Shown here one piece after another: positions 24,301-47,213 of a stretch of 64,000 bases of DNA. The DNA is from Apostichopus japonicus. Taxonomy: Eukaryota; Echinodermata; Holothuroidea; Aspidochirotida; Stichopodidae. The translations under genes were made by a program, and so were the position numbers. The stretch spans positions 1,586,001-1,650,000 of the forward strand of contig NC_092582.1 of the NCBI RefSeq assembly GCF_037975245.1, written 5' to 3'. Every line of letters begins with the position of its first letter. The first letter of the stretch is position 1. The notes beneath the pieces were generated by a model. It had not been told where the DNA came from. It did not search any database and worked only from the letters and a program-made list of their open reading frames with translations.

Positions 24301-25105
24301 AAAACTGATAGAACTTCTGTTCCTTCTGTACAAACAGCCGTCCAACCTCCTTTGTTCGTGAAATGGCAGAATTCCGTTGCGATAATGGCTATGGTTACCT
24401 CAAGCCTGTCATGGTACCGACCACTTGCTCATGTGTCCCATGTGATGAAATCGAGTACAAGCCTACCTGGACCACTGATATTATGTGGAACACTACCGAG
24501 AAGAATCACATCATCACCGAAAGCGTTGAAACTATGATGAAACTTTGGGGTAAGGATGATCATATCCTAACAGCTTAGAGGAATGCACAGCAGTCAATGT
24601 AATGTCTTCAACAATAACAAAATGCTGCTAGATTAATATCAAACTAACTAACTGTATTCTTGAACAGAAAATCAAAGATCCTATTAATACTAGTAGTGAG
24701 AAAATCTCACATTTTTTATAGTAAACCTGATTTTCACCTTATTAATCTTTTTTAGAGACAAAGCTAACTACATTTTCATGCCTCATTTGAGCATACTTAC
24801 ATTTAATTTAATCATTTTTTCACTCTTGACAATCTTCAGGTAACGAAGAATTCTGGACCAACCACACTCTCAACTCCAACTTTGAAATTGGAGTTGTGAA
24901 TGTCACCGCCATGAAGAATGAAACAGAGAAACTTGGCCCACTCACCGTCCTCAAATCCGTGGGCTCCTGCGAGGCCAACTGGTATGGTAACGGATGGAAC
25001 ACAGAATGGTTCGTCAACACCAGCCGTCCAGTATGCTTGGGTACCATCCCAGGACTCCGCCGTACCCTCACTGCCCAGAGAATCCAGACTAAGCTGATGC
25101 CATGA
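9248..25105 (+). CDS. MYP: Major yolk protein (transferrin-superfamily), 20 coding exons, 1345 aa
   Basis: In echinoderms MYP is secreted into coelomic fluid, stored in gonad cells and in egg granules, and belongs to the transferrin superfamily. Coding exons: 9248-9305, 11924-12103, 13690-13957, 14300-14408, 14772-15003, 15463-15642, 16468-16634, 17122-17388, 17839-18265, 18596-18761, 19205-19412, 19729-19820, 20230-20430, 21254-21419, 21863-22009, 22524-22815, 23387-23602, 23899-24082, 24338-24549, 24840-25105. All introns are GT-AG and the phases close to 4038 nt. Order: signal peptide (1 to about 16), WAP domain (about 24-70), transferrin-like lobe (about 110-400), second transferrin-like unit (about 460-700), long insert (about 700-960), transferrin-like return (about 965-1120), Cys-rich tail (about 1126-1345). 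About 20 NxS/T sites are visible. Introns longer than 300 bp hold only AT-rich filler except introns 2 and 6. Holothurian rather than echinoid origin is an inference. Confidence 0.92.
9306..11923 (+). other. MYP: MYP intron 1 (2.6 kb)
   Basis: AT-rich intron between the signal-peptide exon and the WAP exon. I see no gene, no tandem array and no recognisable transposon in it. The acceptor lies in an AGAGAGAG run, so an in-phase alternative acceptor 6 nt downstream (exon start 11930 instead of 11924) would drop two residues. Confidence 0.6.
11924..12103 (+). CDS. MYP: MYP exon 2: WAP (four-disulfide core) domain
   Basis: The exon encodes CP, then C, C, C, CC, C and C, eight cysteines ending KCCATNCGRRCVNP, which fits the WAP consensus closely, including the central KCC and the CGxxC end. 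It is bounded by phase-1 introns on both sides, the usual arrangement for a shuffled extracellular domain. WAP domains are often protease inhibitors or antimicrobial; the function here is unknown. Confidence 0.88.
12104..13689 (+). other. MYP: MYP intron 2, repeat-bearing
   Basis: A dispersed repeat occupies roughly 12396-13020 and an element-like end with a 12-base G tract lies at about 13436-13460 (CAGTGGTGTGGCCAGG). The remaining sequence shows nothing recognisable. Confidence 0.55.
12396..13020 (+). repeat. Dispersed repeat with 28-nt foldback head
   Basis: It begins with a near-perfect palindrome at 12396-12423 (AGCTCATACCAGCA followed by TGCTGGTGTGAGCT, 13 of 14 pairs) and continues with GGTCAAAGGTCACC and AACTTGGTCACAATGTTC-like phrases that have the look of a marine-invertebrate interspersed repeat. 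The family name is not known to me and the end is approximate. Confidence 0.5.
13690..13957 (+). CDS. MYP: MYP exon 3: start of the first transferrin-like lobe
   Basis: Encodes residues about 80-169. The stretch VVRMCVTTPCELRKCQRIAQ has the C-x-E-x-KC spacing of a transferrin lobe start, followed by two more cysteines in FCQLATTTEQCLFW. Flanked by AG at 13688-13689 and donor GTTAGT; the final Trp codon is split across the intron. Confidence 0.85.
14300..14408 (+). CDS. MYP: MYP exon 4
   Basis: Residues about 169-205, AERGWTDTVMARENKIFVAV, then an NVT glycosylation sequon. It corresponds to the transferrin-lobe region following the conserved DC/EQC segment. Ends in phase 0 with donor GTAAGT. 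Confidence 0.85.
14772..15003 (+). CDS. MYP: MYP exon 5
   Basis: Residues about 206-283. Contains the NIT sequons and three cysteines (KIC, PVC, KMC). Acceptor AACTAG, donor GTATGG, phase 1 at the end. Confidence 0.85.
15463..15642 (+). CDS. MYP: MYP exon 6: transferrin-like GDVAF-equivalent segment
   Basis: Residues about 283-343. GSFKCIKSGHGEVMFVDSK matches the transferrin-lobe pattern in which a Cys-containing strand is followed by a G-x-VAF strand. Donor GTGAGT, phase 1. Confidence 0.87.
15643..16467 (+). other. MYP: MYP intron 6, ending in a 36-bp minisatellite
   Basis: The upstream 570 bp are AT-rich with nothing recognised. The last 253 bp are the tandem array listed separately, and its final unit supplies the splice acceptor of exon 7. 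Confidence 0.8.
16215..16467 (+). repeat. 36-bp minisatellite whose last unit is the exon 7 splice acceptor
   Basis: Seven units: 16215-16250, 16251-16286, 16287-16322, 16323-16358, 16359-16394, 16395-16430 (36 bp each) and 16431-16467 (37 bp). Unit pattern: CTTGTTGG, then ATTGAATATTC, then a pyrimidine-rich stretch ending TTTCAG. Units 1-4 and 6 end in a good acceptor look-alike; unit 5 has ACACC in place of TTCAG. The real acceptor CAG at 16465-16467 closes unit 7. The extra base in unit 7 shifts its phase relative to the others, so using an upstream copy would join exon 6 out of frame and hit TGA within a few codons. Confidence 0.9.
16468..16634 (+). CDS. MYP: MYP exon 7
   Basis: Residues about 343-398, containing FKLVCEDESLPLSEWEQ and KCHLGYTPRPVLF, which fit the end of a transferrin-like lobe. 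The frame is also open upstream through the intronic minisatellite, but the phase of exon 6 requires the acceptor at 16467. Donor GTAACC. Confidence 0.85.
17122..17388 (+). CDS. MYP: MYP exon 8: link to the second transferrin-like unit
   Basis: Residues 399-487, phase 0 at both ends. The end, KICTTTPVQYQKCITMKKVF, repeats the C-x(n)-KC pattern seen in exon 3 and marks the start of the second transferrin-type unit. Confidence 0.87.
17839..18265 (+). CDS. MYP: MYP exon 9: core of the second transferrin-like unit
   Basis: The largest coding exon, residues 488-630. It has CVLARTEMDCMRNVLNGTAD (compare the transferrin CV...DC...I..G.AD pattern), FTAGNDFQLQP, SYTIAVMKKSKF and VCSPDIKSVPNFHLPIGHLL, in the order of a transferrin lobe. 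The acceptor is TTTAG at 17838; the second AG five bases later would break the frame. Donor GTACAA. Confidence 0.9.
18596..18761 (+). CDS. MYP: MYP exon 10
   Basis: Residues about 630-685. Starts GAAPVDWTWDSDLILGHEVN, continues the CLPG motif at the end of exon 9, and is rich in Trp and Phe. Ends in phase 2 with donor GTGAGT. Confidence 0.86.
19205..19412 (+). CDS. MYP: MYP exon 11: start of the MYP-specific insert
   Basis: Residues about 685-754, cysteine-free and rich in Asp, Leu and Ile (DTFDYSILDDVLSVEGLGDI). It does not resemble a transferrin lobe and begins the long insert that separates the halves of the second unit. Confidence 0.85.
19729..19820 (+). CDS. MYP: MYP exon 12 (short, insert region)
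   Basis: A 92-nt exon, residues 755-785, highly charged (KEKFRELYEEKTGDAFVSLR). Acceptor CACAG, donor GTAAGT, phase 2. Confidence 0.83.
20230..20430 (+). CDS. MYP: MYP exon 13 (insert region)
   Basis: Residues about 785-852, cysteine-free, including MEDEWGIFDDVNAPVLSSKS. Of several AG dinucleotides near the start only the one at 20228-20229 keeps the frame. Donor GTAGGA. Confidence 0.84.
21254..21419 (+). CDS. MYP: MYP exon 14 (insert region)
   Basis: Residues about 852-907, SEYTVPVISRIFSKLLNERF onward, probably helical. The donor GTCCGT is the weakest in the gene; the next codons stay open to a TAA at 21432. Confidence 0.84.
21863..22009 (+). CDS. MYP: MYP exon 15 (insert region)
   Basis: Residues 908-956, phase 0 at both ends, so it could in principle be skipped without a frameshift. 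Encodes SYLKIYAPRLISFYSDLYTN and ends at FLDVTK before donor GTAAGG. Confidence 0.85.
22524..22815 (+). CDS. MYP: MYP exon 16: return to transferrin-like sequence
   Basis: Residues 957-1054. Contains FYGNEGALRCIEDTEEGDIA followed by F, a clear counterpart of the transferrin YYGYxGAFRCLxxxxGDVAF motif. This is the strongest single piece of evidence for the transferrin family in the gene. Confidence 0.92.
23387..23602 (+). CDS. MYP: MYP exon 17
   Basis: Residues about 1054-1126. GTWRWNVTKALLIAQKKYPT, a glycosylation sequon (NTT), and AFEAIIKPST near the end, probably the close of the second lobe. Donor GTAAGT. Confidence 0.87.
23899..24082 (+). CDS. MYP: MYP exon 18: start of the Cys-rich tail
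   Basis: Residues about 1126-1187 with cysteines in RHICSGE, GTCKAI, VTCGG and RMCR. It does not match a transferrin lobe and begins a disulfide-rich C-terminal extension. Confidence 0.86.
24338..24549 (+). CDS. MYP: MYP exon 19: Cys-rich tail
   Basis: Residues about 1187-1258. FRCDNGYGYLKPVMVPTTCS then CVPCDE gives a CxCxxC cluster like that of extracellular cystine-rich tails. I do not assign a named domain. Confidence 0.86.
24840..25105 (+). CDS. MYP: MYP exon 20: C-terminus and stop
   Basis: Residues about 1258-1345, ending in QTKLMP before the TGA at 25103-25105. Contains three NxT sequons and the cysteines in GSCEANW and PVCLG. Confidence 0.9.
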
Positions 25106-25152
25106 ACCCTGTAACAACTCCTCTTAATTACCTTCTTTTTTTTCTAGGAAAA

Positions 25153-25298
25153 AATAAATAAATTGATTGTTCTTTGTCCAAAAAGTTATTCAAAGTTTAA
25201 AGAAATTTCACCAGCAGTATTAACTAGATGTATTTGATCCACACCTACATATGTTTGTAGTAAAATCTGACTTCTATGCAATTTAGGAAAGTAATAAA
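25153..25298 (+). terminator. Candidate polyadenylation signals of MYP
   Basis: AATAAA occurs at 25153-25158, overlapping a second hexamer AATAAA at 25157-25162, about 50 bp after the stop; another is at 25293-25298. The first pair would give a very short 3' untranslated region. Confidence 0.6.
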
Positions 25299-25569
25299 GA
25301 AAAGTATATTTCAGGATTCATGATATCTTCTTTATTATTTTACAAGAAATTGTCAGTTGTTTGAAAAATAGATGCAGAAAACTACATTTCTTTCCGCTCA
25401 TTGTCATTTATGGATTTGTCTTTGTAGACTAAGGTGAACAGACAACCCGATTGTTGTGAACAGTCCCCTATTCCATGCTTTTGTCCCCGATTAACTAGTG
25501 TCCCCGAAAAATGTCCCAGATTTAACAAGAATTGTTTGAAATTTTAAACATACAACATTTTCTGTTTCT

Positions 25570-26060
25570 GTCAAATACTCGTTAAAAACCCCTCTCGGGT
25601 ATCACAACTAGGATGTTGGTACACAGCGCAGCAGTGCTAGTAACAATGCGTGGCAATTTAGTTTTAAACACCTCAAGACTAGGGCTCTCCTTATAACGAC
25701 CAAGGATTGCGTTTTTCAGTCTTTTATAGTCCTAGGATAGAAACCATACTGAGAAACACGATGACTATGTGGGATTTGTGTATAGCGGCCAGGCCTCCCT
25801 GGTTTCAAAAGGATTAGTCTTGTTTGGGACTGCAACTAGGCCATTAATAATTTGATAAAAAAGCATAAGTCTGGCCCTTTTCCTTCTTTCTGTGAGGGGT
25901 TCTCATTTCAAAGTCTCCAAGATCTCAGTGACGCTGGATTGCCTACGAAAATCACAAGTTACAAAGCGTGCTGCCTTCCTTTGATTTTTTTCTATTTAAT
26001 CTTGGTCTGAGACCTTATAAGGGTCCAAATCTGAGCTGCATATCCACAACAAATTTTGAA
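25570..26060 (-). mobile_element. Second non-LTR retrotransposon remnant (RT C-terminal part)
   Basis: Reading the minus strand in shifting frames gives phrases typical of the end of Jockey/CR1-like reverse transcriptases: a RQHA segment, IFVGNPASLRSW, a KARLM-like basic stretch followed by LLMA, a VPNKTNPFETREAW segment, VWFLS and SLEVFKTKLP. Frameshifts and stops are frequent. It differs from the element at 1958-5850. Boundaries are approximate. Confidence 0.6.
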
Positions 26061-26162
26061 ATGTTGAAAGATCTACCTTCCTGCCCTTTATACTTTAATT
26101 AAACGTCTTTAAAAAAAACATAGATGTACAGAAATACCTCACACAGGCGATCGCAGAGACTG

Positions 26163-26290
26163 AAACAAACAGAGGGAGTAGGTGCAGTGATTCTATCGGC
26201 ACATAAACCCTGTGATAACATACATAAACAACAAACCGAGGGAGTGGGTGCAGTGATTCTATCTGCACATAAACCCTGCGAAAACATGTA
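26163..26290 (+). repeat. 70-bp tandem duplication
   Basis: Two copies of a unit containing GGGAGTAGGTGCAGTGATTC and then CACATAAACCCTG lie about 70 bp apart (starts near 26163 and 26233), followed by a short ATGT microsatellite at 26285-26302. Confidence 0.65.
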
Positions 26291-26299
26291 TGTATGTAT

Positions 26300-28080
26300 G
26301 TACGTATTTTAAATCCTCCTACAAGCAGGAACTTGAATATAAACACCTTCAAACTATGGAGTTACCAGGAGGAGAGAAAGAGGCAGGTTGAATCAGTGTT
26401 TGGTTTTCTCTTATAGGATCTTTTAAATTAATCTGCAAATTTAGAGGTAACTAGTTAAATTTAAGTTAATCTGCAATTAACAAAGGTACAGTAACTAGTT
26501 AAAAAAATAACTTCTCCCCAGCCAATAGATTCTATGATCAATGACTGGATGGAGATGGCAGAGGGGAAGTGTGGGTGTATGGTATAAAATAACAAGACAA
26601 TGTACCAAGATTTTAGGTAGAATTGCCATATAGAAGTGGCTTAATTTAGTACAAAATACACAATTTCATCGTATGCTATTGTTAAACTAGCAAAAGTTTG
26701 TCATTTTCATAATTTGCTGTCACTGCTTTATACTTATAACATCCTTCCTCTACAAAATTTAAATCCCTCCTACCCCCCCCCCAACCCTCCCGTGCCCTTC
26801 ACTATAATTGCATCTTGACGAAAACCTTGTTTATAAACATTGAAAATGTCAACTTTCAGTTTGAAATCGACTGAAATATTGCAAACACTTTGATTGCCAT
26901 CGTAAGCGGTAAGTTATCACTGTTTATAGATTTTAACAAACAGACACACACACAGACAGAAAATAAACAGATACTGAAAACAATGTATATATGAATCTAT
27001 GAATCTATTTAGTGTATATTAAAATGTGCTGTTATAAGACTTTTAAATAGTACAAATATATAGTACAAAAATATTCCTGGTGTAAAAAAGTAAAAAATAA
27101 GAGGTATTCCACAAATAAGCTGTGTGACCTATCTAAATTAAACATACAAAACAAAATAGCTTTTTACCCCAAATTATGTGTTTCTATTTCATTTGCTCTG
27201 TTTCCACCTTTCGTAGTACAAAGTATACATGCCCAGTGTGCGAATTTCCTAGAAAACGACATGATCACTAATATTTTCTGATTTTTAATATCTTGAAGAG
27301 GAATCTCCTTTTTCTTCTCCTCATACAATCAAAATCCCATTATTGCAAGAGTAGCATAATGATATTAAACCATTCTAGAAAATTCCAGTTTTGATTCTTA
27401 CTCTCAACTGTTGAACCGCATTACTCGTTTTCATTTCTTTTTAAAATAATTTCCAGTTTCAATTTTCACCAACTTCCATTATAAAAAACAACTTTACTTT
27501 AAGTAACATTCAGTGTTAAGTTTAAAACAATGGTTTCCATTACATTTTTAAATTACATTTACTACTTTAAAAACACTGTTCATGTGAGCTTTAACATGGA
27601 TTAAAAACAGGATTTTCAGCCCGGTAACAATGCCACCATCACAGGTGGTGATTTCAATAACAAAGAATCCTGACTCCGCTAACTGGATCAATAATCAGCC
27701 TGCATTTAACAGGGAAACTGAAACAAATTTGTGACCCACTCAAAGCTGATGGTTTGCACATGATTGCATTAACCCACAGACTTGGCAGCTTTCAGCCTCT
27801 GTACTTCACAAAATCATTGTCATAATCATTATAAATAGTACTTTTTCCAAGATTGGTGCTTGCAGTCACAACATGATATTCAACTTAACTAGTATAAATT
27901 GCTGATTGCACTAACAAGTTTGGCACACACTGCTACTGAACAGAACATTTGCTTCTTTTTCCAACCTGTTGAAGTTATAATTTTGTAAAATAAACTTTTA
28001 ATTCTAACTGTAAGTAAATGTCTAATATTGATACATTCATATATCATTTCCAATATACAATTTAATTGATAATCTTCACC
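26300..28080. other. AT-rich intergenic stretch between the convergent genes
   Basis: No gene recognised. A short CACACACACAGACAGA run lies near 26943-26960. ATTAAA-type hexamers on the minus strand (TTTAAT on the plus strand, near 27978 and 28059) could serve as polyadenylation signals for DNase II, but no AATAAA is seen on that strand between 28000 and 29106. Confidence 0.35.
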
Positions 28081-28083
28081 AGG

Positions 28084-28147
28084 TGTGAAATAGAGAATGT
28101 GAAATAGAGAATGTGAAATAGAGAATGAGATGTGAAATAGAGAATAG
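28084..28147 (+). repeat. 14-bp short tandem repeat
   Basis: About four copies of GTGAAATAGAGAAT, the last separated by a few bases. Confidence 0.75.
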
Positions 28148-28432
28148 ACCTAAGAGTGAGAGGCAGGTGGTGTGTTAAGGACTCTCTCATCCTTTCAGGT
28201 TTACCTAAGCACAAACCTTGGTTTAGTGTGATATCTACATATTCTCTACTGCAGTGCTTTACAACACTGAACAGTAATTCTATATTGTACTACACTATAC
28301 AAGTTAAAGTGAAATTCCTTGTGGATTGCTTCCATGAAATTAATTTGAAACTGTCAATAATAACCTGAACTGTCTCAGTGAGTTTCCTATCTGCCATAGC
28401 CTATACACTGTCATCCTCTTTAACCAGCCTGA

Positions 28433-28980
28433 GTTTCTCTCTCATCTATCTCAATGAGACCTTACCCATCTGTCCTAGCCTATACTGTCCAAGTGAGTGT
28501 CTCTTATATCTGTCTCAATGAGACCTTACCCATCTGTCCTAGCCTATATTGTCCCAGTGAGTGTCTCTTATACCTGTCTCAGTGAGACCTTACCCATCTG
28601 TCCTAGCCTATATTGTCCCAGTGAGTGTCTCTTATATCTGTCTCAATGAGACCTTACCCATCTGTCCTAGCCTGTACTGCCCCAGTGAGTGTCTCTTATA
28701 TCTGTCTCAATGAGACCTTACCCATCTGTCCTAGCCTATACTGTCCCAGTGAGTGTCTCTTATACCTGTCTCAATGAGACCTTACCCATCTGTCCTAGCC
28801 TATACTGCCCCAGTGAGTGTCTCTTATATCTGTCTCAATGAGACCTTACCCATCTGTCCTAGCCTGTACTGTCCCAGTGAGTGTCTCTTATATCTGTCTC
28901 AATGAGACCTTATCCCATCTGTCCTAGCCTATATTGTCCCAGTGAGTGTCTCTTATATCTGTCTCAATGAGACGTTATCC
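28433..28980 (+). repeat. 64-bp minisatellite downstream of the DNase II stop
   Basis: About 8.5 copies with an exact 64-bp period: GTGTCTCTTA recurs at 28497, 28561, 28625, 28689, 28753, 28817 and 28881. Every unit has the near-perfect hairpin GTCTCAATGAGAC. It ends about 127 bp from the DNase II stop codon and could lie in the 3' untranslated region. Confidence 0.9.
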
Positions 28981-29106
28981 ATCAGGTCTGGTGATTCAAT
29001 GGTCAGGTTACTTTCAAGCCTACACATAAACTTCATCTCCAGTAACTGTGGTCGATTTTGTTGGTGAGTGGAATGCTTTACGTTGCTACAGTACCTACAA
29101 TGTACC

Positions 29107-43686
<14,580 letters not shown>

Positions 43687-43751
43687 AATGTTGTATGGAT
43701 CTAGCAGGAGGCAGGTCAAAGGTCAAGAACAGGTTTGTTATAACAAGTAAT
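43687..43751 (-). other. DNASE2: Probable 5' untranslated part of the first DNase II coding exon
   Basis: A strong acceptor (T10 then GCAG on the minus strand) ends at 43752, 65 nt before the ATG. This suggests an upstream untranslated exon. Confidence 0.45.
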
Positions 43752-45762
43752 CTGCAAAAAAAAAAGGAAATCAAATTAAAGATAATTACAGTAATGTTGA
43801 CTTGTGAAGATAAAAATAGTCAGTTAATAATTAAGACAATTCCTTTATAAATTCCAGTATAAATTATATAAAATTTATAAATAGGTTCAATTATATGAGA
43901 AACATATAATTAATGAATATGATTAGAAGTAAGAACAGAGACAGATTTAAAGAAAAATATAAATATTGAATAAAACTATAAATCAGCTGACTCCATGAAT
44001 GGTTTGAAAGTTGTCAAGACCCATAGTCGTATTTAACAGACCCCCACACACTGTTCGACTAATGAGTGCACACTCAACAAAGTGGTTCATGACAGGTGAG
44101 CATTTACTTCAATCCCTGTGATAAAACTACAAAGTTCTGCTGCACAACCGTCTCTGACAGCCAGCTAGGGATATATGTTGAGTTTTCCTAAATGAAGGCA
44201 ATAAGAACAACAACTGGCTCCTTGCCAAAGACACAAATCTTAACAAACCTTACGGTTTAAAATTAGGAGAACAGAAATTATATTTGCTGGAACTTATAGG
44301 CCCTAGGTACTTTATTGTATTCAGTTATCCGTTCCACCAACAGAGTTATATCCAGCTGCTCACAGTTGGTGGAGAGAGCTCTTAACCTTCCCCTGTGGAC
44401 TGAATTGATCTATTGGTTCCATATATATTACCATGTATGTGTAAGTTGCCATCTGTGGACTGATATTTTAGTATATTAATTACAATTCAAATTGACAAAC
44501 CTCTTCAATCTAGGATTCACACCCATATCAATAACATTTGTGTATGCTGAGAATGTACAATTAATGTACATATCTCTTCGACAGAATTGTGGCCTTGAAC
44601 AGTTAAATAACCGAGTGGAAAAAGTGTGGTCACCTGAAAGGCATTGAAGACTCGCCCCAAACCGCGTGCCACCCTCTGAAAAAGTTAACTTTCCGTCGCT
44701 TGCAAGTGAAGTTTTTTGCTTGTCGCTACAAAATGCAGACAGTAATGAAACGTGATATCGTGTTATCTTTATCTAGACCTGAGATGTCCATCGCTGCTAT
44801 GTACACTGTATTGTGGGTATTGACCGTAGCTGTGTGTATTGACTGTAAACTAGTGTCTAATTACCAACGGTAGCAAGCTGTGTTTTTTTCTGCGATCGAT
44901 GGTGGTGTCTAACACTTCTGTTACACCTCATTCGAAACTAGGACAGGTTACTGGCATGAGACGTTTCTTTGAGCGCGAGTCTTCACACCCTTTTAAGCTA
45001 GATGTACTTACTTGTCAGTACATAGATAACTAATGTGATCATGATTTTTTAAAGTAATCCAGGGACATGAACTTGTTTACATCAATTACTACTGTAACTA
45101 CACCGTGCACTGTTTAAAGGATCTGAGGGATGACAAGTTAAGTTGATAATAATGTCTGTCAATGAGTAAATCACACACAGTTCTTAAGTTTTGCCTAAAC
45201 ACAGAATATATAAGTCGGTATTTATATCACAATCAAAAGATGGGGGAACACATGGTACATATTTGTGTGTATGTGTTCTTGTATGCGTGTATGTATATAT
45301 GTATCGGAATTCTACAGTATCATATTTGTTTTCTCGCAAGACAAGATGACGCCCACTGTTCGTGGCATATGCTGACTTTGAGAATTGTTGACACTGCCAT
45401 ATTTGCATCAGCATTAAAACATTCAAGAGTCTGCTACTTTGTTTCGTTTATTTGGTTTATCACTTCACATATAAACACAACAGATTCAACATAACATAAA
45501 TTGTTAATTAAGCTAGGTCTATACTCTCGACTTACTTCCAGTTTAGGACAGGCCTGGTTGATGTTAACCTTGATTAAACATAAAGAGTAGCATATGCCTA
45601 GGCTAAATAATAGACTAAGTAAACAGTCTAAACGAGAAACTAGGCCTATAACGTTATGTTTATGGGGATACGCAAGACCGGGCACATCACTGATATTAAA
45701 AAGTAACTGCTAGTGGTTTGAACTTATGGTTGTTTCTTCTCAATAATTCAGTCACGTCTTAC
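43752..45762 (-). other. DNASE2: Possible 5' UTR intron of DNase II
   Basis: If the untranslated exon below is real this is a 2.0-kb intron. It carries one inverted-repeat element (44637-44993) and otherwise no recognised feature. Confidence 0.35.
44637..44993. mobile_element. MITE-like element with GAAGACTCGC terminal inverted repeats
   Basis: TGAAGACTCGC at 44645-44655 is exactly inverted at 44975-44985, and the repeat extends outward as AAAGG against CCTTT with a few mismatches. Total length is about 357 bp. No flanking duplication is clear, so the superfamily is unassigned. No transposase frame. Confidence 0.6.
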
Positions 45763-45857
45763 CTCAGTTTTAACCGTACAGAAGGTTTAACGCTGCATGA
45801 AATGAACTTCAGATCTGGAGGCACTTCCTATTCACAATCACAAGGCTCCGGTTTGGG
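45763..45857 (-). other. DNASE2: Candidate 5' untranslated exon of DNase II
   Basis: On the minus strand CTGAG is followed by a GTAAGA donor at 45762. A TATATAG box (45892-45886) lies about 30 bp upstream of a plausible start near 45857. Only RNA evidence could confirm it. Confidence 0.3.
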
Positions 45858-45899
45858 ACTGTTCTTTTAGCACACATCACGTTACCTATATACGTACGT

Positions 45900-47090
45900 T
45901 TGTGCACACATTCTCTAGTCAGCTGTTATTCGCGCAACCGCAGAATGATGCAGTCATATGAAGGGAGTTTCCCCACATCAATAAAATAGCACGCACGAGC
46001 AGCAGAGAAAACAAATCCTTAGCTTAGTGATAACGTAAACCAGAAACCACTGTCTACAGCTCTGTTATCCAACCTATTTATGGGACAACAACCTGTAAAG
46101 CTCTACGTCTGTAAATTGTAGATAAGTCGGACTTTATATTACGCTAAGTATCGAAATAATTTGTTGTGAATTGTGAGTATGGTCTTCTGGAAGCACTGGA
46201 GCAATCAGACTAGCTGACAATACAACATAGCTAAACATTAAACCATCAGTGACATTACATCATGTGATAAATATATTTGTGATGAGAACTAGAAAACCCG
46301 TAACAAGAACTCAGAATTAACCGTATTGGAGGTATCATCCAGCTTGTCAGACTGATGACCATGACTCCCAATCCAATTCCAACATATTTTTAAAGCCAAA
46401 CTCTCACTTTTGGCAAAGGACAAAACACACATACACAATTATAATTGTATGTCTTTATATATTAAATGCAATCCCATGTGTAACCTTCAGTACCGCAGAC
46501 AGTACAAATGTATTACACAGAAGCTCGGATAATATACTTTGCATAAAATATCGACAAGTTGATGTTTTCTTTTCAGTTGCTTCAACACGTTTCCTTTTAA
46601 GTCAAATCAATACCCTTTGAGTATATTACCCTATGAATATAGAACCAATAAAGAAATCGTTAAACTGGTATCTAGTTACCTTGATCTCATGATCACAGTG
46701 TCTACATATAGGTACCGTTGCTTTGCCTATAGATTCTGGAGAACGAACAATGCGTGTACGAAACTGTAACTATACTTGGGATATTTGTCAAGCTATATCT
46801 TGGATTTATAGGGAGGAGAAAAATATTCCGTGACTGCTTCTAGTATTCTGGCAAATATACCCGATTAGTACTGGCATTTACAATCCATGCAGTTGCCTTT
46901 TTTTATTTGTTTATGTTGTTAATCACAAACCTTACACGGGTATTTGCTTGCTGGCTAAATTTGACCATGGATCATTCTCTCTTATACTCTTATAGAAGCA
47001 GGTAAGCCTCGCAATATAACATGTATAACATTAGTATGTATAGTAGGTATTCTACACGTATACATAATTTGAAGTATATACTTCATTTAA
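45900..47090. other. Non-coding stretch, nothing recognised
   Basis: No protein similarity, array or RNA gene seen. Confidence 0.4.
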
Positions 47091-47096
47091 AAAGCA

Positions 47097-47213
47097 CTAT
47101 ATATATATATATATATATAGCCTATATATATATATATATATATATAGCCTATATATATATATATATATATATAGGCTATATATAGGCTATATATAGGCTA
47201 TATATATATATAT
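47097..47213. repeat. AT microsatellite with inverted AGCCTATA / TATAGGCT modules
   Basis: Runs of TA are punctuated twice by AGCC and then three or more times by GGCT, so the left and right halves are mirror complements and can fold into a long hairpin. Confidence 0.85.

Noticed and set aside
25428-25520. hAT-like left end (CTAAGGTGAACAGACA)
   Set aside because: It resembles the GGTGACCAGAC ends of some DNA transposons, but no opposite end or target duplication was found.
45162-45494. 110-codon plus-strand frame
   Set aside because: No similarity recognised; the middle is a low-complexity GTATGT/TATATG run.
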